From Actinokineospora baliensis (lineage in GTDB: Bacteria > Actinomycetota > Actinomycetes > Mycobacteriales > Pseudonocardiaceae): a DNA stretch of 64,000 nt. Shown piece by piece: positions 1 through 7,815 of the stretch. A program made the position numbers and the translations under genes. The first letter of the stretch is position 1. The number at the start of each line of letters is the position of its first letter. Below the pieces are notes generated by a model. The model worked only from the letters and a program-made list of their open reading frames with translations. It had not been told where the DNA came from and did no database searches. The DNA is taken from the NCBI RefSeq assembly GCF_016907695.1, contig NZ_JAFBCK010000001.1, positions 6,560,001 to 6,624,000 on the forward strand, in the 5' to 3' direction.

Positions 1-571
1 TGGCCAGGTCGTGCACGAGGCGGTGGACAGCGGCCAGGACGTCTTCGGCGGCTCCGGGGTCCAGGGCCGAGGTGGGTTCGTCGAGCACGAGGATCCGGGG
101 GTGCGCGGTCAGGGCCGCGCCGATCGCCACCCGTTGCTGCTGCCCGCCGGACAGCGACGCCAGCGGCCGGTCCCGGAGGTCGGCCAGCCCCAGCAGGTCG
201 ACCGTCTCCTCCACGCGCTTGCGCATGGTGGCGGCGGGGATCGCGAGTGACTCCATCGAGTAGGCGAGTTCCTCTTCAACGGTGTCGGTGACGAAACCCG
301 CGACGGGATCTTGGCCGACCATCCCGACCACGTCCGCCAACTCCCGCGGCGGGTTGGTGGCGGTGTCGCGCCCGTCAACGAGGACGCGGCCGGTGAGCGC
401 GCCACCGGTGAAGTGCGGAACGAGTCCGTTGACGGCACGCAGAAGGGTGGACTTGCCCGCGCCGGTACCGCCGACGATCAGGCACAGCTCCCCTTCTGGG
501 ATCTCCAGGTCGACATCGACCAGCACGGGCACATCCGCGTAGGCGATCGTCACGTGCTCGAATCGGATCAC
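1..571 (-). CDS. ECF transporter ATP-binding protein (C-terminus beyond window)
   Basis: ATPase that powers an energy-coupling-factor vitamin importer on the inner face of the membrane. About 190 residues are visible. They include a Walker A motif GGTGAGKST (residues 34-42), a Q-loop VGQDP (85-89), the ABC signature LSGGQQQR (140-147) and Walker B LVLDEP (161-166). The protein is cut by the left edge just after Walker B. The GTG start at 571 overlaps the stop of the T-component gene (GTGA) and has AGGAGG 7 bases upstream. It is the last visible gene of the riboswitch-led B12 operon. Whether it continues as a double ATPase, or is followed by an S-component gene, cannot be seen. Confidence 0.93.
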   Translation of the reverse strand, partial: MIRFEHVTIAYADVPVLVDVDLEIPEGELCLIVGGTGAGKSTLLRAVNGLVPHFTGGALTGRVLVDGRDTATNPPRELADVVGMVGQDPVAGFVTDTVEEELAYSMESLAIPAATMRKRVEETVDLLGLADLRDRPLASLSGGQQQRVAIGAALTAHPRILVLDEPTSALDPGAAEDVLAAVHRLVHDLA

Positions 572-1629
572 GAGCGCGCCTCCTGGCGTGTGAGAAGCAC
601 CGGCAGCAGGGCGGCCAAGACACCGATCACGGGCACCAGCGGTACCTCCGGCGCGGACAGTGGAACGGTGGACGGGATCAGCGAGAGATCCCCGAACGCC
701 TCCGCGAGCACTGCTGTCGCACCAGCGATCGCGCCGGAGGCAGCGATGAGAACTGACGGCACCGTCCACCGGTCGGGCCTATAGCGGGTGCGGCTCAGGC
801 GCCGGGAACCCAGCACCAATCCGGCACCAGCGAGCACGACTCCCACTAGGAGAACCGGTACACCTACGAACGCGGGAGCCTGCGCATCTAAGAGGCCGTA
901 AGCGCCTACGCAGAGACCTATAAGGCCGCCGAGTACGAGCACGGCTGTTGTCACGCGAGTCCGTTTCGGTAGGCCCGCGGTGCGGCCGTATCCGCGGGAG
1001 TCCATCGCAGCAGCGAGGTGCAGTGACCGGTCCAGCGCGTCTTCCAACACCGGCACGAGCAGAGTCCGCACCGCGTTGCGCCCACGGACAGCGTCACCGC
1101 GCAACGCTCTAGCCCGCCGCACCGCCCTAGCCGATACCGCGAGCTGCGGCGCCACGGTCAAAGCGACCACCACTGCCGCACTGACCTCATAGAGAGCGGC
1201 CGGGACCGACTTGAGCAGGCGGCGCGGATCAGCAAGCGCGTTGGCAGCGCCCACGCAGCAGAGAAGGGTGGCCAGCTGAAGTCCTTGGTAGAGGGCATAG
1301 AGGAGCCCCTCAGCGGTGACGGCGCCGCCCAGCCGGATCCCCTTGGCCCAATCCGGCAAGGGCACCTCGGGCAGCGTGAACAGCACTGTGGGTCCTGTGA
1401 TGCCTCCGACGAGGATGGAGAACACGAGGCGGATGGCGATGACGAGGAGCCCGAACTTCAGGAACATGCCGTACGCCGAAGACCAAGGCGCGTTCGACCG
1501 GCAGTGCACGGCGACAAACCCGGCGACCGCGAGGATCACCGCCAACAGGACCGGATTGGTGGTGCGGCTGGCCGCAACCGCCAATCCGAGCGCCCACAAC
1601 CACCAGGCGCCGGAGTGGGGTGGGCGCAC
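568..1629 (-). CDS. ECF transporter T-component (EcfT/CbiQ family)
   Basis: Membrane scaffold of an ECF importer, coupling the ATPases to a substrate-binding S-component. It is 353 aa, longer than the usual ~250-270 aa, with about seven hydrophobic segments. The coupling motif AMDSRGYG (about residues 208-215) is the conserved A-R-G helix that contacts the ATPase. The GTG start at 1629 shares one base with the stop of the preceding secreted-protein gene (TAGTG), and its own stop overlaps the ATPase start. Tight linkage to the cobalamin riboswitch and transcobalamin-like proteins implies a corrinoid substrate. That substrate is inferred from context, not from this sequence. Confidence 0.9.
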   Translation of the reverse strand: MRPPHSGAWWLWALGLAVAASRTTNPVLLAVILAVAGFVAVHCRSNAPWSSAYGMFLKFGLLVIAIRLVFSILVGGITGPTVLFTLPEVPLPDWAKGIRLGGAVTAEGLLYALYQGLQLATLLCCVGAANALADPRRLLKSVPAALYEVSAAVVVALTVAPQLAVSARAVRRARALRGDAVRGRNAVRTLLVPVLEDALDRSLHLAAAMDSRGYGRTAGLPKRTRVTTAVLVLGGLIGLCVGAYGLLDAQAPAFVGVPVLLVGVVLAGAGLVLGSRRLSRTRYRPDRWTVPSVLIAASGAIAGATAVLAEAFGDLSLIPSTVPLSAPEVPLVPVIGVLAALLPVLLTRQEARS

Positions 1630-2423
1630 TACTCGTCCTTGGCCCTGCGACGAGCGGTGACAGCGGCGATACCGGCGAGCAGAACAACAACAGCGCCTAC
1701 GACGATCAGGGTCATAGAACCACCACCTGCCTCCTTCTGAGCCGCGGCAGGCTCAGGTTGCGGCGGCGATGGCGTCGTAGTGGACTCATGTGCCGAACTC
1801 GTCGGCGCAACACCCGCTGTCGTAGTAGTTGGCTGCGCGGTCGTCGTTGGGACAAGCGAAGCCGCCGTAGTGGCTGTGGTCGGCGCAAGCGTTGTCGTGC
1901 GAGGCGGTGCCGCTGGTGGAGCGACAGTCGGCACAGGTGCGGGCTGCGGCGGAACTACCGGCGTGTTCGGCGCGGGTTTGGCAGGCGGCGCGACACCCGG
2001 CGCCTTGCCCGCACCGTAGGACCACCCTTCGACCGTGCCTGAGGCTGGATCGCGGTTGGCCGCACCGAAAGAACTGTAGTTCCACGAGCCACCACGGTCG
2101 GCGTGCCAGTAAGACCAGTAGGCGGTCGCCGGAGGCGTGTTGACACAGGCATCGATGTCCGGCCCCGGCCGGTTGTCGATACGGCAGACGAACCCGGGCT
2201 GTCGCGTCGGGAAGGTGTAGCCGAAACCCGCTTGGGCCAACGCGGTGAGCCCGCTGTTGGGGTCGCCGGGCGCGCAGCGGGTCTGAACGCCGCCACCCAG
2301 GGAACCGAAGTCGACGACCACGGTCACCCCGGTGCTCTCACACGCCGCCGCGTTCGCGGTCGGGGCACCGACCACGAGCGCGGCGGCCGCTAAGAGGCCC
2401 GTGAGGAGGAGCCGAACGATCAC
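1629..2423 (-). CDS. Membrane-anchored secreted protein with transcobalamin-C-like (DUF4430-like) domain
   Basis: Predicted extracytoplasmic protein of 264 aa. It has a signal peptide (about 1-26, ending TANAA), a globular domain (about 27-145) with TVVVDF near its start, GFVCRI, YWSYWH and GTVEGWSYG, a Pro/Thr-rich stalk (about 150-225), a membrane helix near the C-terminus and a positive tail ARRRAKDE. The domain is paralogous to the next gene upstream and resembles the beta domain of intrinsic factor/transcobalamin; this is a pattern match by eye. I prefer the GTG at 2423, which overlaps the upstream stop (GTGA) and leaves a compact signal peptide, over an ATG at 2462 that has its purine tract immediately against it. 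It has no LAXTG signal. Inferred role: B12 handover from the wall to the ECF importer. Confidence 0.82.
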   Translation of the reverse strand: MIVRLLLTGLLAAAALVVGAPTANAAACESTGVTVVVDFGSLGGGVQTRCAPGDPNSGLTALAQAGFGYTFPTRQPGFVCRIDNRPGPDIDACVNTPPATAYWSYWHADRGGSWNYSSFGAANRDPASGTVEGWSYGAGKAPGVAPPAKPAPNTPVVPPQPAPVPTVAPPAAPPRTTTLAPTTATTAASLVPTTTAQPTTTTAGVAPTSSAHESTTTPSPPQPEPAAAQKEAGGGSMTLIVVGAVVVLLAGIAAVTARRRAKDE

Positions 2424-2866
2424 GGTGCCTGCGTGGGTGCAGTGCCCGCGCCGAATGCCCATCCCTCCACGGTTCCGGGCGCGGGGTTGTAGCTACCCGC
2501 GCCGCTGCTGCTGTAAGACCACGTCCCACCCGGAGTCCCGTGCCAGTAAGACCAGTACGCCGAGACCGGCGCGCCGTTGCACGGGTTGGGCAGGGTGTTG
2601 ATACGGCAGATGAAGCCCGGCTGCCGGGGGACGAACGCGTAGCTGAAGCCCGCGCCGGTGAGCGCGGTGAGCCCCGACGTCGGGTCCCCGAGCGCGCAGG
2701 CGGTCTGGACGGAGCCGCCGAGCGCGGTGAAGTCGACCACGACGGTGACGCCCGAGGTACCGGAGCAGGCGGCGGCCTGGGCCGGGGAAGCTCCCCCGGC
2801 CAGGATGGCGGCAGCGGCGAGCCCGACAGCAGAGGCGGCGGCGGTACGACGAATAGCGGTCTTCAT
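2420..2866 (-). CDS. Small secreted transcobalamin-C-like (DUF4430-like) protein
   Basis: Secreted protein of 148 aa with a signal peptide (about 1-32, ending PAQAA) and one DUF4430-like domain. The landmarks match its downstream paralog in order: VTVVVDF, SGLTAL, GFICRI, YWSYWH, TWSYSS and GTVEGW. It stops exactly where the paralog continues into its Pro/Thr stalk, so it is a soluble version without an anchor. The ATG at 2866 has GGGGAG 5 bases upstream. It lies 10 bases after the alpha-barrel gene and overlaps the following gene. It is probably the soluble half of a two-domain corrinoid-binding pair, by analogy with the alpha and beta domains of transcobalamin. Confidence 0.82.
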   Translation of the reverse strand: MKTAIRRTAAASAVGLAAAAILAGGASPAQAAACSGTSGVTVVVDFTALGGSVQTACALGDPTSGLTALTGAGFSYAFVPRQPGFICRINTLPNPCNGAPVSAYWSYWHGTPGGTWSYSSSGAGSYNPAPGTVEGWAFGAGTAPTQAP

Positions 2867-2876
2867 GTTCTCCCCT

Positions 2877-4100
2877 TTAGCGCACGGACGGACGGCGGCG
2901 AGCGAGCACGACGAGCGCGCTACCGCTCAACAGCAACAGAACGCCGAGCCACGTAACAGAAGGACGGTAGGTGCCGGTCGCGGCGAGCGCGGGCGAGTTG
3001 CCACCCTGCGGAACCGGGTTGGTGCCGTTCCCGCCGGGGTTGACCACCGGGTCGATCGTGCTCGACGTCGTCGTGGTGGTGGTCGGGGTGGTGCAGTCCA
3101 CAGTGGGCAGGGCGTTGCTCGCGCCGACCGCGCTCACCTTGGCGTAGCTGATCCCCAGGATGCCGGGGATGGCCTGGCTGGTGGCGCGAACCGCGTTCTC
3201 GCCCTGGCCCGCCGCGTAGAAGATGGCGCCCCGCACGGCTTCCGCGGCGGCGCAGCCCTGCTGGAGCCCGGTCAGGAACGTGACGGCCTTGTCGGCCTCC
3301 GCGGTCTTGGCGCCCACGCGCAGGGCCTGCGCGGCCAACCCGGTGGAGTTGGCGTTGTCCACCGAGCCGGGCAGGTTCGCCTTGAACCCGCCCGCGGCGG
3401 ACTGCTTGCCCACCAGCCAGGTCACGCCCGCGTTCGCCGCGTCGGTGCTGCCCGCCGCGGCCAGCGCCTGCACCGCCATCGCCGTGGCATCCACATCGGA
3501 CACGCAGGCCTCGTCGAAGTCGATCGGGAACCCGCCGTCCTGGCAGGCCGTGCCCGCGAGGAACTCGACCGCCTTGGCCGGCGCGCCGCCCGCGCGGTGC
3601 GTCGCGAGGATGCCGAGCGCCTGGCTGAAGGCGTTCGACTGGTCCGGCTGGGCGGAAGCGTCGGTGAACCGGCCCGACGGCGCCTGCAGCTCGCCGAGCT
3701 CGGTGATCAGGTCGACCTCGCCGAAGGACTTCGGGTCGAGCCCGCGGGACTCGGCGACCAGCGCCAACTTCGCCAACGGGCCCGCGTACGACTCGGCGGC
3801 ACCGTCCCCCGCGTACTCCAGGACGTTGTCCGGTGTGGCCAGGAAGGCCGTCGCCTTGGCCGAGGCGTCGGTGGCGACACCGGCCGCGTCGAGGGCGAAC
3901 ACGACATCGGCGGTGAGACCGAAGTCGGGGAAGGTCGGGACGCTCTCGACGTGTTCACCGTTGATGAGCTGGCGGGCTAACCACCCGGCGGCGGTGTCAT
4001 CGGCCGTGGCGCCCGCCTGCGCGGCGGCGCCAACCGGGCTCGTGGCGAGCGCGACGGTGATGACACTGGCCAAGACTGCTGCTCTGGGGCCAAGGCCCAT
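2877..4100 (-). CDS. Wall-anchored alpha-barrel protein (prenyltransferase/squalene-oxidase-like repeats), likely cobalamin binding
   Basis: Secreted 407-aa protein. It has a signal peptide (about 1-28), then helical repeats of the prenyltransferase/squalene oxidase type (about 30-315; recurring patterns such as DATAMAVQAL and NSTGLAAQAL), a Thr-rich linker (about 325-345) and a C-terminal sorting signal LAATG (372-376) followed by a hydrophobic helix and RRRPSVR. LAXTG is the class E sortase motif, so the protein is probably linked to peptidoglycan. Intrinsic factor and transcobalamin use the same alpha/alpha-barrel fold for their alpha domain. I chose the ATG at 4100, with AGAGG 9 bases upstream. 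An in-frame extension to 4331 would run through the riboswitch. First gene of the operon. Confidence 0.85.
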   Translation of the reverse strand: MGLGPRAAVLASVITVALATSPVGAAAQAGATADDTAAGWLARQLINGEHVESVPTFPDFGLTADVVFALDAAGVATDASAKATAFLATPDNVLEYAGDGAAESYAGPLAKLALVAESRGLDPKSFGEVDLITELGELQAPSGRFTDASAQPDQSNAFSQALGILATHRAGGAPAKAVEFLAGTACQDGGFPIDFDEACVSDVDATAMAVQALAAAGSTDAANAGVTWLVGKQSAAGGFKANLPGSVDNANSTGLAAQALRVGAKTAEADKAVTFLTGLQQGCAAAEAVRGAIFYAAGQGENAVRATSQAIPGILGISYAKVSAVGASNALPTVDCTTPTTTTTTSSTIDPVVNPGGNGTNPVPQGGNSPALAATGTYRPSVTWLGVLLLLSGSALVVLARRRPSVR

Positions 4101-4108
4101 GTCCAACG

Positions 4109-4124
4109 CCTCTCGCACGAGAGG
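4109..4124 (-). promoter_or_regulatory. Hairpin overlapping the ribosome binding site (putative riboswitch expression platform)
   Basis: CCTCTCGTGCGAGAGG forms a 6-7 bp stem with a very short loop. Its 3' arm contains the only Shine-Dalgarno candidate (AGAGG) for the ATG at 4100. This is what a translational-control platform downstream of the cobalamin aptamer would look like. A second, longer inverted repeat (CCCGGGT...ACCCGGG, about 4129-4168) lies between aptamer and hairpin and could be the alternative pairing partner. Confidence 0.55.
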
Positions 4125-4198
4125 GCGCGGCGGATCCCGGGTACCGCGCGCGGCGGAGCACCCGGGCCCCGACCCGCGGTCCTCGACGGTTCGGAGCA

Positions 4199-4300
4199 CG
4201 CCGCGCCCCACAGGCGTTCGGGCTCGCCGCCACAAGGGCGGCCTACCGTTGCGGGCCAGCGCCGGCGTTCGACCGGACTTCCCCTGCGTGGGCGCGGCTG
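4199..4300 (-). promoter_or_regulatory. Cobalamin (B12) riboswitch
   Basis: On the minus strand the leader contains the B12-box landmarks in order: AGGGGAAGTCCGGT, GAACGCCGGCGCTG, GCCCGCAACGGTA, a variable hairpin GCCGCCCTTGTGGCGGC, then GAGCCCGAACGCCTG. The flanking strands CCGCGCCCAC...CAGG and CCTG...GGGCGCGG can close P1. It lies 98 bases upstream of the alpha-barrel gene and explains the operon's link to corrinoids: high cobalamin should repress uptake. It is a known riboswitch class; the match is by eye. Confidence 0.93.
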
Positions 4301-4561
4301 CTGTATCGCATCGGATCATGCCCAACGGCAACCAAACACCGCAAGATCAGCGCCGGGTAGCCGACATCACCCACCCGGACGGCCCAACGGCCGGATTTCC
4401 GGGCCCGGCCAACAAAAGCACCACAACCGGTGCCGGGGGCACGCCTGGCGGTCGACGACCGTTGGACAAATCGTGATCACACCGAGCCCGGCGCCTGCCC
4501 CGAACAGCCCAACCGGATCGGGGCCACTCGCAGCAGCCCGACCCGCCGCGCCCGCCCCGGT
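4301..4561. other. Intergenic region upstream of the B12 riboswitch
   Basis: No gene is supported here. It should hold the promoter of the B12 operon; a loose TTGCCG-N18-GATACA arrangement sits on the minus strand just before the aptamer, but it is weak. I see no clear terminator for the phosphatase gene whose stop is at 4562. Confidence 0.4.
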
Positions 4562-6109
4562 TCAGTCGCGGCGCAGGACCAGCAGGGCGATGTCGTCGTC
4601 CTTGTTCCGCCCGTAGGTGCCCAGCAGCCGCTCGCAGGTGGACTCCGGGTCCTCGTCCGCCCGCATCGAGGCGCGCAGGTGCTCCATGTCGGCGTCCAGG
4701 GCGGCGGTGCGGCGCTCGATCAGACCGTCGGTCATCAGCACGATCGTCGTCCCGGCTGGGAAATCGATCTCGGTCGCGGGCGGCCGCGGCGTCCGGACGC
4801 CGAGCAGTGCCCCCGGCAGACGGAGGTAGCGGGCACCGTCGGCGTCGATGACCAGCGGCGGGATGTGACCCGCGTTCGCGATAGAGGCTTTACCCGCCAG
4901 AGGATCCAGCAGCATCACGCACAACGTGGTCAGCCCCTCCGGGTGGAACCGGCGGAGCATGGCGTTGAGCCGATCAACGATAAGAGCAGGCGGGTGGCCC
5001 TCTATGGCGTACGCGCGCAGGGCGTGCCGCACCTCGCCCATGATGGTGGCGGCTTCGATCGAATGACCGGTCACATCGCCAATGGCCACCAGAATCTGGT
5101 CGCCCAACTCCGTCACTTCATAGAAGTCGCCACCGACTTGAGCGACCGTAGAGGCGGGGACGTAGCGCGCGGCCATGCGTATCCCACTGCGATGGGGTAG
5201 CCGGCTCGGCAACAGGCTTCGCTGCAGGGCCAGAGCGATGTCGTGTTCGTCCGTGAACGCCCGCAGCCCTTCAGCGGCGACCGCGGTCGTGAGTCCGATC
5301 TGGACCAGGAGATCGCGGTCCTCCTGCGCGACAACGGCCGACGCGGGCAACGCCACGCAGGTGACGGGGTGGTCAGAGCGGATGCGCGCCAAGACGACAC
5401 AGGTACGGCCATCGGGCAGCGTGCGCAGCGCGGACGTCGTGTCCTCCGGGAGGGCCTCATCGGCCAAGTCCCGCAGCGGGTGCGTGGTCGACAGCACCAC
5501 CGGCTCGGCCGTGCCCTCGGTGCTGCCCCACATCTCCCCGCCGTCGCGCAGTCGCACCAGGACTGTCGCCGCGCAGTCGAGGACGGCGGCGGCTCCCTGT
5601 GCGGCGGCGGTGACGAGAGCGGGGAAGGTGCGCGCGGCGTTGATCCCCAGGTTCACCGCGGTGAGCCTGCTCAGCCGGGCGGCCAACCGCTCCGCCGCGG
5701 CCCTGGCCCGGTAGTAGCGCAGCGCCGCCTTCACCGTGGCCAGCAACTCCCCCGGGTCGACCGGCTCGCTCAGGTACGCATCCGCGCCCCTGGTCAGGCC
5801 CGCGGCCCGGTCGCTCGCCTCGATCATGCTCGCCGAGACGTGCACCACCGGCAGCGCCGCGGTCGCCGGGTCGCTCTTGATCGCCTCGCACACCTCGAAC
5901 CCGCTCATGTCCGGCAGGTTCACGTCCAGGATCACCAGGTCGACCGGGGTGGACCGGACCGAGGCCAACGCGCCAGCCCCGGTGTCGGCCTCGATGACCT
6001 CGTGGCCGTTGCGGCGCAGCCAGCCACCGGTGATGTAGCGGCTGGCCTCGGTGTCGTCGACGACGAGGATGCGGGCCGGTGCGTCCTGGTCGTAGCCCGC
6101 CCCGGTCAC
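4562..6109 (-). CDS. Response regulator PP2C (SpoIIE-family) phosphatase with GAF-like middle domain
   Basis: Soluble 515-aa protein. The receiver domain (about 12-130) has ILVVDD and LVILDVNLPDMSG with the phospho-acceptor Asp. A GAF-like segment follows (about 145-285), then a SpoIIE/PP2C Ser/Thr phosphatase (about 300-515) with GGDFYEV, GDVTGHS, NAGHIPP and DDDIALLV metal-binding motifs. The usual Lys of receivers is Glu here (YLSEPVDP). It likely dephosphorylates a STAS antagonist when its receiver is phosphorylated, probably by the hybrid kinase encoded just upstream. The GTG start at 6109 overlaps that kinase's stop (GTGA). Last gene of the six-gene stressosome operon. Confidence 0.9.
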   Translation of the reverse strand: MTGAGYDQDAPARILVVDDTEASRYITGGWLRRNGHEVIEADTGAGALASVRSTPVDLVILDVNLPDMSGFEVCEAIKSDPATAALPVVHVSASMIEASDRAAGLTRGADAYLSEPVDPGELLATVKAALRYYRARAAAERLAARLSRLTAVNLGINAARTFPALVTAAAQGAAAVLDCAATVLVRLRDGGEMWGSTEGTAEPVVLSTTHPLRDLADEALPEDTTSALRTLPDGRTCVVLARIRSDHPVTCVALPASAVVAQEDRDLLVQIGLTTAVAAEGLRAFTDEHDIALALQRSLLPSRLPHRSGIRMAARYVPASTVAQVGGDFYEVTELGDQILVAIGDVTGHSIEAATIMGEVRHALRAYAIEGHPPALIVDRLNAMLRRFHPEGLTTLCVMLLDPLAGKASIANAGHIPPLVIDADGARYLRLPGALLGVRTPRPPATEIDFPAGTTIVLMTDGLIERRTAALDADMEHLRASMRADEDPESTCERLLGTYGRNKDDDIALLVLRRD

Positions 6110-7815
6110 CGCTCGTGGTCCGCGGCCATGGCCCTACGGATGCCGTCGCGCACCGACTCGGTGCTCAGCTGGGACGTGCGCAGCACCACGAGGCCGCTCT
6201 GGTCCCGGTACTCGGCCGACTCCAGGGCCAGCACGGGGGTGGCGGCCAGCTTCGGTTCCCGGCGCAGCCCGGCGAGGCAGTCCTCGGCGTGCGGGGCGGC
6301 CAGGTCGAGCACCAGCAGGTCCGGCGGCTCGGCGGTCGCCATCAGGACCGCGCCCGCCCCGTCGGCGGTCTGCCGCACGGAACCGACCAGCGGGTCCATC
6401 GCGGTGCTCAGCCGGGCGCGCAGCGTGTCGTCGGCGGTGACCAGGAGCACCGACCGGGGTCGGGCGGGGGCCTCGACCGCGTCCACAGGGAGTCGCACGG
6501 TGACAAGCGTGCCCTGACCAGGCGTGCTCCGCAGATCGAGTGACCCGCCGAGCACCTCGGCCACGCCGCGCGCGTACGGCAGGCCGAGCCCGGTGCCGAC
6601 CGCGCGGGCCTGCAGCGGGTTGGGCACCTGGTGGAACTCTTCGAAGACCTTGTCCAGGTGGTCGGCGGGGATGCCGATGCCGGTGTCGGCGACGGTGAAG
6701 GTCCACGTGTCGTCGTCGACGGCGGTGGTGACCCTGACCTCCCCGCGCTCGGTGAACTTGAGCCCGTTGGAGACGAGGTTGCGCAGGACGTGCATGAGCA
6801 GCATGTCGTCGGTGCGCAGTGGCGGCGCGGCGGGCGGCTCGTCGACCACCAACGCCACCTCCCCCGCCCGGGTGGCCGCGAGGAACCCGTCGCGGAGTTG
6901 GGCGAACAGCAGCCTGAGGTCGACGTCGCCGATGCGCGGCTCCAACCGGCCCGACTCGGCTTTCGCCACGTCCAGCAGGTCGTTGACCAGGGTGACCAAG
7001 CCGCCGCCAGAGGTGCTGATCAGCTCCAACTGCCTGCGCTGGTCGTCGGTGAGGGGATCGGCGCCAGGACCGAGGAGTAGCCGGGCCAGTCCGACGATCG
7101 AGTTGACCGGGGTGCGCACTTCATGGCTGACGTTGGACCAGAACCGGTTCTTGGCTTCGCTGGCCCTCTTGAGCTCGATGCTCTTCTGGTCCAGTTCCGC
7201 ATAGAGGGCCACAACACCGCGGTTGGTCTCGTCCAACTCCTCGGTCAACTCGCCATAGAGGGCCAGCACGCCGCGGTTGGTCTCCTCGAGCTCAGCGTTC
7301 AAGCGCAGCAGTTCTTCTTGCTTGCGTTCCAAGCTGTCGAGCGTAAGGAGCAGTTCCTCGTTCTGGGCTCGGAGTTCATCGGCAGCGTTGCCCGGTTGGA
7401 GGCTGCCCAGTTCTTCCCGCAGCCGAGCAGCGGACGCCTTGTCCGGGAACGCAGTGCTGGCCGACAACGCCTTACGCACAAGAACAGCGACGCCGCCCCG
7501 ATGTTCCTCGACCCGCACCTCGTCGAGCAACCGCTGCGCGGTCGACCACCCGGGCTCGGAAACCGGCGCGGTGGACAGTGCGGTTCGCAGCCGCACCGCG
7601 AGCGAGAGCGGCGGTCCTTCGTCGAGTTCGAACGTGACGGTGAGCGGGGCACGCCCGATGAGCAGCAACCGCCCGAGGTCACTCAGGGCCGTGGCCACGC
7701 GGATCTGGTCTTGCGCTTCCATGCCTATAGCGCGTGCGACCTCGCGTCCGCGCTGCCGCAGCAAGAACACGCCTTGCTCACCGGAAAGCGTTAGGGCCAG
7801 CAGTTCGGCGTTCAC
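6106..7815 (-). CDS. Hybrid sensor histidine kinase with RsbT-like N-terminal segment
   Basis: Soluble 569-aa kinase. Residues about 1-125 look like a degenerate RsbT/RsbW ATPase fold (VATALSDLGRLLL aligns with the N-box helix of RsbT but lacks Asn). A Glu/Leu-rich coiled coil follows (about 135-235), then HisKA with FWSNVSHEVRTPVNS, HATPase_c with LRNLVSNGLKF and TGIGIP, and a C-terminal receiver-like domain (about 455-565) with VLDLAAP but weak conservation elsewhere. No membrane segment is seen. The GTG start at 7815 overlaps the upstream stop. Its position between a stressosome and a receiver-phosphatase suggests it senses the state of the Rsb complex and phosphorylates the phosphatase next door; this is inference. 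Confidence 0.88.
   Translation of the reverse strand: MNAELLALTLSGEQGVFLLRQRGREVARAIGMEAQDQIRVATALSDLGRLLLIGRAPLTVTFELDEGPPLSLAVRLRTALSTAPVSEPGWSTAQRLLDEVRVEEHRGGVAVLVRKALSASTAFPDKASAARLREELGSLQPGNAADELRAQNEELLLTLDSLERKQEELLRLNAELEETNRGVLALYGELTEELDETNRGVVALYAELDQKSIELKRASEAKNRFWSNVSHEVRTPVNSIVGLARLLLGPGADPLTDDQRRQLELISTSGGGLVTLVNDLLDVAKAESGRLEPRIGDVDLRLLFAQLRDGFLAATRAGEVALVVDEPPAAPPLRTDDMLLMHVLRNLVSNGLKFTERGEVRVTTAVDDDTWTFTVADTGIGIPADHLDKVFEEFHQVPNPLQARAVGTGLGLPYARGVAEVLGGSLDLRSTPGQGTLVTVRLPVDAVEAPARPRSVLLVTADDTLRARLSTAMDPLVGSVRQTADGAGAVLMATAEPPDLLVLDLAAPHAEDCLAGLRREPKLAATPVLALESAEYRDQSGLVVLRTSQLSTESVRDGIRRAMAADHER

Noticed and set aside
2658..3980. A 440-codon plus-strand frame opposite the alpha-barrel gene
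   Set aside because: Arg/Gly/Val-rich shadow; the minus-strand product has a signal peptide, repeats and a sorting signal.
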